Notes: generated by a model from the sequence alone, not told the origin. A DNA stretch of 64,000 nucleotides from Owenia fusiformis (GCA_903813345.2 CAIIXF020000003.1:13034931-13098930); one strand, 5' to 3'; counted from the stretch's first letter, positions 10,865-22,449 are shown. Translations and numbers: made by a program.

Positions 10865-12106
10865 ATGAGTCTCGATGGCACATTTAATTATTCAATTGAA
10901 GGAAATAACAATGGTTCGGAATCGACGCTTGGAGGAGGAATTTATGAGATACAGGATAATGATTTGACAAACTTGATGCAAAATGAAAGTTCGTATTATG
11001 AATATGAACAGGATTTTTCACATATATATCCACTTGTTTCCGTTCTAAACATGTACATCACCCCAGTTATCATCATCGTTGGACTGATCGGAAATTTCAT
11101 ATCATTCATGATTTACGGAGTTGGAATCCAAAGGCACCAGTCGTCCAGTGTATATTTGGCTTCTATCGCAGTTTCCGACTCGGTGCTCCTTATGACCGTA
11201 TTCGGAACCTGGGTAGAACATTTCAACGTAAATGCATATAATCGTAGCGTCCTGTGTCAGATGAACATATACCTATCTTATACATGTGGGTTTCTTTCGG
11301 TTTGGTTCCTCGTCTGCTTTTCTACTGAACGCTACATCGCCGTCTTTTTCCCGTTTAAGCGGCACATCATGTGTACAGAAAGACGCGCCAAAGCTGTGGT
11401 CATAACGGTAACACTCATAGGACTGTTGACGTACTGTAGTACACTGTGGACAACTGGGTTGATATATTTTCAAGAGAGATGGCAATGTGCACAGTTAGAG
11501 GGCACTCATCACTACCACTCCGCCCTTACGTACATTGACATAGCCATAACCTTCTTCATCCCATTCCTCTTGATATTGGTCCTTAACTGTAGTATCATAT
11601 ACAAGATAGCGTTGTTCTATCGGCATCAGGGAGGAAACGCCGCTAGTGCTACAAATAGCGCCACTGGATTGATACTAAGGAGGTGCTCAGGTCGCAGCGG
11701 TGAAGAACATAATGTTCAAATGAAAGTCACTGTCGTCCTTGTAGTCATTTCAATAGCTTTCCTTGTCCTAAATCTACCGAGTTACAGCTTGCGAGCACTT
11801 GTTCTGCTTTCTCCAAGGATTCACACGGACATGTCATTAGCTGCCGATGGTATAGTTCTCCTACAGCAAGTTTGCCAGGAGCTCTATTACACAAGTTTTG
11901 CCATCAACTTTTTTCTATATATTTCCTGCTCGAAACAATTCAGACTTTCCTTCGTTAAATATGTCAAAATGTTTCGACATAGTTTTGTCGCGTGTTGCAA
12001 GAAATGTCGCATAAGTTCACGGAAACGACTAAGAACTGAATCTACAACGTCGAGCCTACCTGCAGCCCGTAAAACACAAACAATCAATCTCACGAACCTT
12101 AAATAA
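10865..12106 (+). CDS. Rhodopsin-family (class A) peptide-type G-protein-coupled receptor
   Basis: A complete 413-residue receptor in one exon. The N-terminus (1-58) is hydrophilic with sequons at N8, N16 and N40, plus N126 in the first outer loop. Helices lie at about 59-84 (GN at 76-77), 96-117 (LASIAVSD), 131-157 ending in ERY (155-157, the DRY equivalent), 176-200, 221-248 (P233), 287-314 (NLP, P305) and 330-353 (NFFLY at 349-353 in place of NPxxY). C131 and C208 are placed for the conserved disulphide. The basic tail has a Cys cluster (377, 378, 381), likely palmitoylated. No N-terminal signal peptide is needed or seen. It would sit in the plasma membrane and couple a probably peptide ligand to G proteins. 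The overall pattern recalls invertebrate FMRFamide/TRH-type receptors, but the ligand cannot be assigned. It is the only intact host gene here and is absent from the paralogous block II. Confidence 0.9.
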   Translation: MSLDGTFNYSIEGNNNGSESTLGGGIYEIQDNDLTNLMQNESSYYEYEQDFSHIYPLVSVLNMYITPVIIIVGLIGNFISFMIYGVGIQRHQSSSVYLASIAVSDSVLLMTVFGTWVEHFNVNAYNRSVLCQMNIYLSYTCGFLSVWFLVCFSTERYIAVFFPFKRHIMCTERRAKAVVITVTLIGLLTYCSTLWTTGLIYFQERWQCAQLEGTHHYHSALTYIDIAITFFIPFLLILVLNCSIIYKIALFYRHQGGNAASATNSATGLILRRCSGRSGEEHNVQMKVTVVLVVISIAFLVLNLPSYSLRALVLLSPRIHTDMSLAADGIVLLQQVCQELYYTSFAINFFLYISCSKQFRLSFVKYVKMFRHSFVACCKKCRISSRKRLRTESTTSSLPAARKTQTINLTNLK

Positions 12107-12391
12107 GGTAAATGACCATACACAGTGAATTCAGCCATTCCCGACTACTCGCAGCAGCTAGCGTTGCTTCCCCATTGACAGTGTTCCTGTAAGGGAGAAA
12201 ATTGGAAAATACTCTGATTGATCGGTGATGGATCCTCCCCGGATTAGCCCATGTGTCCCCCCTAGGAGACGCCCGGCGGACTAAAACATTTATTGAGTAG
12301 ATATTGAAATTAAACTAAGCGTAATGTATAAATGAATTACAGAGATTCGTCACTTTAATTCAAGAGATTATTACTGCGTCTTCTTAAATGG

Positions 12392-12397
12392 AATAAA
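12392..12397 (+). terminator. Candidate polyadenylation signal of the GPCR gene
   Basis: AATAAA about 290 bases after the stop codon is the first canonical signal downstream on the plus strand. The base composition makes chance occurrence easy. Confidence 0.35.
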
Positions 12398-13103
12398 TCT
12401 CTATCAAGATAAGTTCGGTTACAAGAATAACTATATATTTTCATGGAAAAGACATGTTCATCATGTTGAGAAAATTTAACATCGTCCTATTCTATTAGCT
12501 TTTGTTTCCCAAGCCATGAAAGTAATCAGTCATTTTTAGCCATGGGTACCGTTGCAAGGCGGATACTCATTCCACATATATTTTAACAATTGTATCAATG
12601 AATCTTTTAGAAGGACAATGTTTTGTTCTAGCAGCATCATAGAAAACCTCTCTTTTTGTTGTCATAATGATCAAAGGAAAGACTGTTGTTGACAGTATTT
12701 TCTCATTTATTATCTGAATAAGAAAAGCACAAATTGCCCTCCTAGACCCTTCGATTATATATTTTTTAGTTTCTTGACACCGAAACAAACATACGTGTCA
12801 TATATTACAAAACTCTAGAACGTGTATGATTGAGAATTGCAGCTACGAACTTTGAAAACGATTCGCTCGGTGCAAAGTCAAGTACATAAAAATGTAATAT
12901 ATTGCAGATACGATCATGCCAATCAATGCTAATATCTCATTTTGTTCTCTTTGTTTAGCGTGAAGCATCAATTTCATCGATACGCATCAAGAAATAATAT
13001 TTTGCTATTGTAATGTCGAGCTGGTTTTATACAGGGTGTCCCGAAAGTATGGGGCGCCCTTTAGGTAAACATATACCAATGCCTCCAAAGTATGTGTCTT
13101 AAA

Positions 13104-13790
13104 GATTCTCGCAATCTTTATCCAATCAGCGTTTGCGAGTGTGTCGGCTCACGTATAAAAGGCGAATCCAACTCAAATCCATGCAGGGGTGTATGAGGTA
13201 CTCGAATAAGAAAGAGCTCGTGAAATCTGAATTTATATGCACATGGTCAATGTTTACACATGTTTGGAGTTATTGAAGAAAATGTGATATGGGTGTGGTT
13301 CCGAATTTGAAGTCATTGCTGGAAAATATGATTTAAATACGTGAAATTATATCTATAAATACAGCACTAAAAATAACAGTACACGTATGATTGTGTTCAG
13401 AAATGTTTGAAACCCTTACGGAAGATTCTGTTTGCATTTTGTCACCATTGCTCTTTCTTCCAGCATTCTAGTGCTGTTTGAATGAATATATTAATTAATG
13501 TATTTCTAACTAAAATATATCACAAATTTCTTATAAACCAGAAACATTTAGATCATAAAAAAATTATTCAATACTTGAGTGAGCACGATATGCAAGGGTT
13601 ACTAAGTTGACACAGTAAATGACCACTGATATTGTGTTAGTCCATGCACACAGCGTAACACCCCTCACTTTCATAGTGAAGTGACTAATTGGTTTATGTT
13701 TACGTTTTAATGTGTTTTGGGTTCCTTGTTACAGCAAGGGGGGCCAGTAAAGTAGACTAACATGTTTGCATGGCAAGTTTTGATCGAATA
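13104..13790. other. Extra segment inside R3c, with CCAAT and TATA-like motifs
   Basis: R3b has no counterpart for these ~690 bp. R3c homology stops after tatgtgtcttaaag and resumes at about 13,791 with gagacactttaaag. A CCAAT (13,122) and TATAAAAGG (13,154-13,162), 32 bases apart, resemble a small core promoter on the plus strand, but no reading frame follows. TIRs for this segment were not found. Confidence 0.5.
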
Positions 13791-14389
13791 TGTGAGACAC
13801 TTTAAAGCTCAGCCAAAGTTACATTGATTTGCAAAGTATTATGGTTCAACTCACAAATGGGAAAAAGTTACAGACATTTGAAAACTTAGTACTCGGCCAA
13901 AAATATAGTTTATTTCAGTATCTTAGAAACAGGCCTGACCTGAATGTGACAGAAAATATGGGTGCTATTGTCGAAGATAGGATGCATATTGAGTTCTAAA
14001 AAGAGGACGTTGAGGGTAGATACTCCAAGGACACTCTTCAAAATGCCTTCAAAAGATTTTATGAGGATTACAAAAATATGAAAATATGAAAAACATTGCT
14101 GCTGTTAACACGGCCATACACCGACTATTATTTTGGTGTAAAACTGATTATAACTATGGTCAAACACTAAATCTTAAAATGCCTGTGATTTTTTCCCATT
14201 TGTGAGTAACCCAGCAAACAGTGACGTCCATGTAACGTCACTCATATGTGGTATATAAGTTCACTGGAGACGTTGTATATTTCCGTTATATAAACGTCAA
14301 AGCAACGTAAAATTGTGACATTCAGCAAAACGTCGGTGGATGGTTAAAAAATGACGTTGTAGTAATGTGTTAGTAAAGTTCGAAATTTG

Positions 14390-16120
14390 TGCTGGTGTGA
14401 AAAACGTAACAATGACGTTGAATTTTTACCAGTTTGGTTCATTTGCAACGTAATATAAACGGTAAAATTTAACGTTGTCGTAACGTTTTTTAAATGTGTA
14501 AAATATTTGTAAGTGCAGGAAACATTACAAAGACGTTGCAGTTCTCACCAAATTGTTTCATTTGCTACGTAATATAAACGGTAAAATTTGACGTTGTCGT
14601 AACGTGTTTTAAATGTGAAAGATATTTGTAAGTGTAGAAAACGTTACAAAGACGTTGTGTTCTCACCAAATTTGGTACATTTGCTACGTAATGTAAACGG
14701 TAAAATTTGACGTTGTCGTAACGTGTTTTAAACGTGAAAGATATTTGTAAGTGTAAAAAACGTTACAAAGACGTTGCACTTCTCACCAAATTGTTTCATT
14801 TGCTACGTAATATAAACGGTAAAATTTAACGTTGTCGTAACGTTTTTTAAATGTGTAAAATATTTGTAAGTGCAGGAAACATTACAAAGACGTTGCAGTT
14901 CTCACCAAATTGTTTCATTTGCTACGTAATATAAACGGTAAAATTTGACGTTGTCGTAACGTGTTTTAAATGTGAAAGATATTTGTAAGTGTAGAAAACG
15001 TTACAAAGACGTTGTGTTCTCACCAAATTTGGTACATTTGCTACGTAATGTAAACGGTAAAATTTGACGTTGTCGTAACGTGTTTTCAACGTGAAAGATA
15101 TTTGTAAGTGTAGAAAACGTTACAAAGACGTTGCACTTCTCACCAAATTGTTCCATTTGCTACGTAATATAAACGGTAAAATTTGATGTTGTCGTAACGT
15201 GTTCTAAATGTGAAAGATATTTGTAAGTGTAAAAAACGTTACAAAGACGTTGTGTTCTCACCAAATTTGGTACATTTGCTACGTAATGTAAACGGCAAAA
15301 TTTGACGTTGTCGTAACGTGTTTTAAATGTGAAAGATATTTGTAAGTGTAGAAAACGTTACAAAGACGTTGCACTTCTCACCAAATTGTTTCATTTGCTA
15401 CGTAATATAAACGGTAAAATTTGATGTCGTCGTAACGTGTTCTAAATGTGAAAGATATTTGTAAGTGTAAAAAACGTTACAAAGACGTTGCGTTCTCACC
15501 AAATTTGGTACATTTGCTACGTAATGTAAACGGTAAAATTTGACGTTGTCGTAACGTACGTGTTTTAAATGTGAAAGATATTTGTAAGTGTAGAAAACGT
15601 TACAAAGACGTTGCAGTTCTCACCAAATTGTTACATTTGCTACGTAATATAAACAGTAAAATTTGACGTTGTCGTAACGTGTTTTAAATGTGAAAGATAA
15701 TTGTAAGTCTAGGAAACGTTACAAAGTTCTTGTTTTCCCACCAAATTGGTTCATTTGCCACGTAGTGAAAATGGCTAATTGTAACGTTGTCAAAACATGG
15801 TTTGAATGTGAAAAATATTTGTAATTGTAACACACGTTACAAAGACGTCATTTTCTGACCAAAATGGTTCATTTTCAACGTAGTGCAAACGGTTAATTTC
15901 AACGTTGTCGAAACCTGTTTTCAATTGAAATGTAAAAAAATATTTGTAAGTGCAGGAAACGTTACAAAAAGACGCTATGTCCTCACGAAATTGGTTTATT
16001 TGCAACGTTGTCGAAACAGTTAATTTTGACGTTGACGAAACGGGGTTTAAACGTGAAAAATACATATACATGTATGTGAAAAAGAACGTGACAAAGACGT
16101 TGTGGTCTCAACAAATTCGT
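14390..16120 (+). repeat. 119-bp tandem array inside R4 (about 14-15 units)
   Basis: The landmark acaaagacgtt recurs near 14,525, 14,645, 14,764, 14,883, 15,002, 15,121, 15,240, 15,359, 15,478 and 15,602, then in decayed form to about 16,095. Each unit holds several ACGT cores, several of them 11 bp apart. The stretch 14,450-14,806 is repeated almost exactly one 357-bp (three-unit) step later, a higher-order repeat. Units at the interior edge are most diverged. Confidence 0.95.
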
Positions 16121-16347
16121 TTAATTTGTGACGTGAAGTAAATGTTAAATATATAACGAATATACATGTATGCCTCGAGTTGTGGTAACTTTAAATACTG
16201 ATCGGTGGAGGCACAGGCATATGTTGGCTCACACAGATGAACTTAACGTGGTAATTGAGAGTGAGAGTGGAAATATGATGTAAAGAAAACGTTTCTCCGA
16301 CGTTGTAATTTTGCCATGGGTTATTGCTGACAAAAGTCTGACGTTCT

Positions 16348-16524
16348 GTCCCGGTGTAAAAGAAATTATGGTCCCCTGGGGATTATGGTCCCCTTTCTTA
16401 AAGGCCCTTACTGGCCCTGATTGTGGATACGATAATAAGGGAGAGTTGTATTTAGGTCACCATATAAATCAATGGAAAGTAGGACCATAATTTGATAGGA
16501 CCTCCTACCCTTTTACACCGGGAC
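16348..16524. mobile_element. Small MITE, ends GTCCCGGTGTAAAAG
   Basis: Perfect 15-bp TIRs GTCCCGGTGTAAAAG...CTTTTACACCGGGAC enclose 177 bp. Subterminal ATTATGGTCC and GGACCATAAT also pair. Non-coding, inserted in the R4 interior. Confidence 0.85.
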
Positions 16525-16530
16525 TAAAGT

Positions 16531-16812
16531 TTGCGAATTATCGGTAAATTGACTAAAACTCCACTCTTCCGGCGATTTGTCAGACTTCGGGACAAAAATT
16601 TTAGTCCCTTTCAACAAGGGCGAGCGTTACAAACGAAAAGTACATCGTTCGCAAATTTGATGTATTTCTCGTTCGGCTTTTTATCGTATTCTGTTCTATC
16701 AACCAATAGAAATAGAGGAATTCCCGCGTCGAAATCAACATGGAGGACAGTTCCAAGTTCAAGAATATTGCTGCTTAAAAGCAACTTGGGAGCCGTACTG
16801 CCAGCTTTCGAA
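16531..16812 (+). other. Possible first exon inside R4, unrecognised
   Basis: An open frame from an ATG at 16,531 runs through TWRTVPSSRILLLKSN and meets a strong donor (GAAG/gtaagaatg) at about 16,812. A CCAAT at 16,700 and a second ATG in good context (caacATGG, 16,740, reading MEDSSKFKNIAA then stop) fall within it. It may be the 5' exon of a gene in the element, or chance. No domain is visible. Confidence 0.2.
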
Positions 16813-17108
16813 GGTAAGAATGATGCATGCATGTTACACAATCACCAAAGGTTAAAATGAAAGCATTCCATGGCCGGTACTTGCAGCGAGAACACAAATA
16901 ATCTCATGTGAAAGTTGGGATCGTTTCAATTTTCAAAATTTTTGTCAGTTGTACTAATTAGACTTTTGAATATTCTGATATTTGAATCGATGTTATTGAT
17001 TTTCAATTTCAACACGATTTTCAATCATAATTCCTGGTTCATAATTTTCGTTAGGTCAATTACAAGGGGTCCAGGGGTCAATTAACCATCAGCGACTTTC
17101 AAGTTAAA

Positions 17109-17930
17109 GTAGATTTCATGGCCTGACTTCGTCGGTAGAACTTGAAAAATAAGATTTATCTGAAGATTAGGAGTCTTACTTACCCTCTAGAGGTTAGAAC
17201 ACACATTTTGATGAAACCATATCAGCTATGTTTTGTTCATGATGAAGCATAAGCACAGTACTTGATTGAAATTTGTGTTAATGCTTTTTGGACTTTTCCA
17301 TTTTCCTCGTGTTTACTTCCGGGACTGCTTTGCCTCTATCACAAAATACTGTGTTGACCTTGACCTTTACTTTTGTGACATATCATCCAACCATGTCTGA
17401 TGTAAAAATAATTAAAATATTTGAAGATAATGTTTTGTGGTCTCTTCTGCAGACGAGTTTAGGACAGGGCGGGGAGGATGGCCTGTTCTAAGATAGAAAA
17501 AGTGCATGATCTACAGTTGAACTATTGGTCTGAATGAAATGCTGCGCGGAAAGTATGAATGGGTAGTCAGCTGTATTAGTCTATTAATATTCTAGGACCT
17601 GTTTGTGATGCTTTATAATTTAGACCAAAGTGTAGACGAATTCACGCACATGTAAATTATAAAATCAACGAACAAAGATTCAATTTTCACAAATGTTCGG
17701 TAATTTATCGTATTGAAACTTCCGGAACTTACTAGGAAATCATTCATTTTCACGATCCATAATTTACCTTTTGGATATTGTGCTAAATGCTCTATAGTTG
17801 ATGCAACAAAGGTGATAGAGTTTCATTAAAATGTGTGTTCTAACCTCTAGAGGGTAAGTAAGACTCCTAATCTTCAGGTAAATCTTATTTTTCAAGTTCT
17901 ACCGACGAAGTCAGGCCATGAAATCTACTC
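17109..17930. repeat. Inverted repeat, ~110-bp arms, 0.6 kb spacer
   Basis: Arms 17,109-17,217 and 17,820-17,930 match in reverse complement with only a few differences. They share TCATGGCCTGACTTCGTCGG, GATTAGGAGTCTTACTTACC and CTCTAGAGGTTAGAACACA. The outer ends resemble no element terminus seen elsewhere here. It is a foldback element or an inverted duplication; the high identity implies youth. Confidence 0.85.
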
Positions 17931-18217
17931 TAGATCCGGTCCCTGGGATCTGGCGCAGAGGTGTTGATTGGATGGTGAAGTGTTTATGGCAAATGGTTTA
18001 TGCAGTTATCTTAATCTTGATGGTGATCTCTGTTAGATCTACCTCTTTCAAAGAATATACATTGCCCGGGGAGTCAGTGATTGCCATCTTTAGCCTGATA
18101 GATAATCATGATGGCAGAAATACAGAAATACACAAACATGTATCAGTTTCATATGCTTTAGAAAATGTACATGTTTGCGAACAAATAGTTCAGAAGACAA
18201 TAGAATCGTCGATTTAA
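17918..18217 (+). CDS. Small ORF with signal-peptide-like segment, possible captured exon
   Basis: 99 codons. From the internal Met at residue 19 (17,972) it reads as a credible secretory start: a hydrophobic core (about residues 26-39, YAVILILMVISV), then SFKEYTLPGESVIAIFSLID. This very loosely recalls the first strand of class C GPCR ligand-binding domains (a PGD-x-Phi-x-GG-Phi-F pattern), but the key Gly residues are missing. The 5' end overlaps one inverted-repeat arm (17,820-17,930) and the 3' third lies in another (18,134-18,244), an odd setting for a host gene. It may be an exon captured by R4, or chance. Confidence 0.2.
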   Translation: MKSTLDPVPGIWRRGVDWMVKCLWQMVYAVILILMVISVRSTSFKEYTLPGESVIAIFSLIDNHDGRNTEIHKHVSVSYALENVHVCEQIVQKTIESSI

Positions 18218-18397
18218 TTCCTCACTTAAGTTACATAAACGGTTTTTCGAAAAACAGTTAAGATCTGCACTTTTAACCCGAACCGTTTGTGTAACTTAAG
18301 TGAGGAATTAAATCGATGATTCTGTTGTCTTCTGAGCTATGCCTATTTTTCGCAAACATGTTCATTTTCTAAAACATATGATGCTGATACATGTTTG
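18134..18397. repeat. Long hairpin, ~110-bp arms with 36-base loop
   Basis: Arms 18,134-18,244 and 18,281-18,397 share ACTTAAGTTACA/TGTAACTTAAGT, GAGGAATTAAATCGA, TTCAGAAGACAA and TTTAGAAAATG. The outermost parts are more diverged than the centre. An RNA copy would form a long near-perfect duplex. Confidence 0.85.
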
Positions 18398-18783
18398 AGA
18401 GAAAAAATGTTGTGGGGATTCTGCCTACAATGCGTGAAATAAGGAAAAAAGAAAAATCGTACCTTCGACGTTCCGACATTTTGTTACCAAAATGAACCGT
18501 TTCGGTAACCAGTGTAATCGAGCGGATCACCAGTGAATAGATAGCATACTATATTTAGGGAGTTCTTTAATTTTTTTGAAAATAACATGGCAGAGAAGCA
18601 TTGAAATATGAGGTCACAGATATGATAGCTAAACTACAAAACAAACTAAAATAAACAAAAGTAAGAACATGTATAAATGTTTCTATTTTTACATGTTCTG
18701 TTTCAATGTGGTCCTTTAATTGCTTATTTTTTAGATTCAGAGAAGTTCCAAACATTCAAAATTTTACTGTAATCTCATCTACT

Positions 18784-18936
18784 CTACGACCCCCACTTAA
18801 ATTTGTAAAAAACATAAGTGCGGGTAACCAAACTCGTCTGGCCCTGTTATCCACTCCCTGATTCTGAAATGTCGTAGACTAACAACGTCAGGCGTAGATA
18901 ACTGGGCCATACGGGTTTTTGTTAAAGTGGGGGTAG
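18784..18936. mobile_element. Small MITE, ends CTAC..CCCCCACTT
   Basis: The left end CTACGACCCCCACTTAA and the reversed right end CTACCCCCACTTTAA pair, as do the inner GTAACCAAACTCGTCTGGCC-type stretch and GGCCATACGGGT. About 150 bp, non-coding. Confidence 0.75.
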
Positions 18937-19461
18937 AATGCGATAAATCGCATGATGTATGGTCTCTCTAAAATTCTCTTATTTTTAACATGGGAAATCG
19001 TCACTTCAGCAAATTCACATGTCATTTATTTATGTTCCAAAATTCACCCTATGCAGACAGAGCCTGTGGGAAATATTGGGTGCGGAGCAAATGAGCGGAG
19101 GGTGCTGAGCTAACGGTCATTTTTGAAAAAATTCTTTCAAAATCATGCAGTTTTCACCATTTTGAGCACTTCTCAAGTGATTTTGTCCATATTTGGGCCA
19201 AAATTGTCAAATGTGAACCCCCCCCTGGAAATTTTTGAAAAATGAACCCCCCTTGGCAAATCCTGGCTACGGGCCTGATTATTGATATTTATATTTTTTA
19301 ATCGAAATGGTGTTTGTTATAAGCACACGCCTTTTAACAATTGATAGAGACTGAAAAGTGTATTTCATCTTCAGCAAATCTGAAATTAAGCTTTGTTTTT
19401 ATTGATCGAATTCAATGAAAGTTAATTTCTTTTAAGTTAAGTTAACTTTTATCAGCCTTTA

Positions 19462-20118
19462 AAAAAACTACTATTGTCATCTGTTTTTCCATCTTAGTGT
19501 ACAATAGTTCTCTACTCTGTTTTCAGAAGTAGGAGATGAACCAGATTTTTGTAGCTTTCATCCATGATAACCCTGAGACCTTGTTGGTTGTGTTTAGATG
19601 ATGGTGTTTCATACTAATCAGGTATATTATTTCATCGTTTGATTTAATTAACTTGCATCATTTGTGGCTCTTTGCTTCAGAAAGTATTCATTTGTATTTA
19701 ATGCAGTTATTATTTAACTTTCACAGTTTCACAGCAAATGAGATACTGTAAATTGCTTTAATTTGGTGCTATTTAATTTGGCGCCCTGTGCAAATTTTAA
19801 AAGTATGACTGCTATATAATTAAGTTCTTTTAAAAGGTTTGAACTTAATCCTGATTGACACAATGTTAAAACATCTCAGTAGATTTACTCATCATATTCA
19901 CAATTTAAAGGTCTTATCTTAATCAATACAATTTGAAATAAAAGTATAAAATAAAGTAACAGTCTTTTAAAGTACTACTATTGTCCTCTATTTTCCCATC
20001 TACCTATTCTGTTTTTAGGATTGTTGTAGCCTTCACCCATGATAACCCTGAGATGATTTTGGCTGTGTTGAGATGAGTGGTGTTATGCTAATCAGGTAGG
20101 CCTATATTATTTCTAGAG
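19462..20118 (+). repeat. Diverged direct repeat, two ~150-180 bp copies 506 bp apart
   Basis: The copies at 19,462-19,640 and 19,968-20,118 share ACTACTATTGTC, TTTTCCATCT/TTTCCCATCT, TTGTAGC, CATGATAACCCTGAGA and CTAATCAGGTA. Each has a tttcag or ttttag acceptor-like word before the shared core, as duplicated exons would, but no sustained frame was seen. Confidence 0.6.
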
Positions 20119-20492
20119 GTGTCACACTGACCCGAAGTTGACCTGCCATATTTTATCTCAGAAAGTTAAGAGTCATTCTCAGGTATCTACTTTCCTACCG
20201 TTCCAACATTTCAAATTATTATCCAATAGAATATTTTAATAAATAGATCTCTAGTTAAATCATTGGATGAAGATTATGAGAGTCAACGAAGGAATGTTTT
20301 GGCTATATGATTCTACTGTAGAAATACAAAAGGATAGTACAAAAAGCTACTAGGGATCTATAAACAGAGTAGTCCCAAAAAGTCTCCTGAGACAAAGATC
20401 AGATCTGGTGGAAGAATGATTACACCCTCAGGTGCATTTTCAGATAACCAACTAATAAAATGTTTATACTACAAGTCTCTAAAATATTTCAG

Positions 20493-20591
20493 ACAAACTA
20501 GCAGTACAAGCAGAATGGAACATTTGACGGTTTGGAAGTTAGGCAGTCTAGAGTCCTCTGAGCTTGGGGAGTTGCGAGGAAAGTGACTTCG
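20493..20591 (+). other. Possible exon in R4 interior
   Basis: Acceptor aaaatatttcag and donor cg/gtaagt bound about 99 bases. One frame is open for most of it (MEHLTVWKLGSLESSELGEL) but hits TGA just before the donor. It would have to be a terminal or untranslated exon. Weak. Confidence 0.15.
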
Positions 20592-21613
20592 GTAAGTCCA
20601 GGTTAATCTATTATTCATTATAGAAGTATTTTATATATATTAAGTTTACAGCAGAATCAAATCTAGCAAGATCCTTGTCATTCTATTCTAAAAATATAAA
20701 GTGCAGACTTTACTTCAGGAATACTAGAGTATTTTACCAAAGAATTTTACAATTATGTATTTTATTTTATATATATGGCTTCCATATTTATATTTGGAAG
20801 AATTTAAAAAATTTCCAGATTTTCGCACTTTTAATCCTCAATAACTTACTGATTTACAACACATTGTAGACCTTTGAGACATATTGTATCTGAGATTGTA
20901 AAGAATAGATCGCTAGCTCAATTTTGGTTGAAAATGACACTGCAAAATATACAGAGTGGGTATGGGTATACAGGTTACATTTCATACTTTTCAATAGATT
21001 GATTTTTTCCAGGAAAATGTCCAAAAACAAGCAGAAATGGCAATGTGTTAAACATGCAACCAGGGAAACAACGACTGAGCTGTACAAGTCATTTGAAAAA
21101 ACATTTGGAAAGTGATGAGGACCAATGAGAGCTCATGCTTTCAAGGAAAAATGAACACTTAGCATAAACAATATCTGTTCCGAGAAGCAAGCCAGTTTGA
21201 ATTAAATTTTTATCTCTATGACAAGTAACGGGACAATACTTTTAAGATTGCATAGATATAATGGCTTCATATCTGAAACATGCAATTTTTCTAGATTTAT
21301 TCCCAACTTAAAATGGTCATTATTGCTTTTTGAAAATCAATACCATGTTAACTAATAGAGCATTTGTTCAAGCTCAAATTAGAATATTTATTCATTCCCG
21401 TTCAGAAAAATAACAATATAACCCCTAAACAGTTAGGCTATAGATAATTACATTCATAGTAAAGGGGGTGAATAGATCTGCCGAGATCTGGGCACAATCT
21501 CGGAAATGAAATATCGAAATATCATCAAAGTTAATCCCATACTTAGTAGTGTTATAGGTAAATAACATGCGGGAATATAATTGATATCTGAGTTGAGCGG
21601 GAGATATACAAGG

Positions 21614-21751
21614 GTTATGTACTGGGAGGTTTTGGATACAGGTTTTATCCCAAGGGAAATATGTGTATATCCCGACGGACCGCAGGGACCAAGGGATATA
21701 CACATATTTCCCGAGGGATAAACCCTGTATCCAAAACCGACCGTACATAAC
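21614..21751. mobile_element. Palindromic MITE, ~60-bp arms
   Basis: The arms share GTTATGTAC, GGTTTTGGATACAGG, TTTATCCC and GGGAAATATGTGTATATCCC around a 19-base centre. Open frames on the minus strand across it are palindrome by-products. Confidence 0.85.
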
Positions 21752-22449
21752 AGATGTATTTCATACCTACTGATGTTCTTGGTACGTCATATACCTTATA
21801 AAGTTCCAAAATTCAAAAATATAATTAAGATAAACATTTTCTTGGTGTTTTAAAGTGGTTTTTAAGTTTCTGAGATTATCAAACTCATAAATGTGAAAAT
21901 CTTTTTTTCAAAAATGTGAAAAAAAATTTGGGGAAAAATGGGAAATTTCAATGCATATTTTAATTCTCATAATCTACTAAGTATAGGATAAATCAGTTAT
22001 TAAATGCTCGATTTTTGATACAGTGTATATCCCTCAGTAAATACAATATAGTCACGATTTATTAGTTAAAATATGCCTAATTCAATTTTAAGACAAGCCA
22101 GAACGGCAAATCTCCCCTGCCCCTTAACCGTTTAGTGGTTAATAATAACTCAATAAAACTAGATTTTTGATAGATGACATACGAGACTGTAATTATATTT
22201 AAGTTCAATTCTGTGTGTCAATATTCTCTATTTGGATGCTCAAAAAATTCTTGTGTATTAACTCATTAATTATTGGAAAAACAATATACATTTGTTAATA
22301 AGTCAAAGCATAAGTTAGTTGTGTTTTACCTTCACATGTGAAAATGTTAGGCTTAGTGTGTTATATATAATTTTACTGAACATCGGTGTCTACATCTTCC
22401 TGTACAGGAACTTTAAATTATGTTCATGTAATGATTCATTTAACTGGAC

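Larger units (their letters stand above)
6990..13031 (+). repeat. Block I: segmental paralogue of 46.9-52.5 kb, contains the GPCR
   Basis: Many colinear patches match block II: 7,025-7,110 with 46,905-46,960; 7,330-7,560 with 46,970-47,150; 8,850-8,970 with 47,790-47,900; 9,770-9,985 with 48,665-48,835; 12,400-12,640 with 48,860-49,065; 12,785-13,030 with 51,815-52,005. Homology resumes after the R3c insertion at 25,380-25,850 (with 52,015-52,540). The divergence is substantial, so the duplication is old. The GPCR interval has no counterpart in block II. Confidence 0.8.

Noticed and set aside
21425-21748. Overlapping 107- and 83-codon frames on the minus strand
   Set aside because: They cover a 138-bp palindromic MITE; the repeated sequence explains the open frames.
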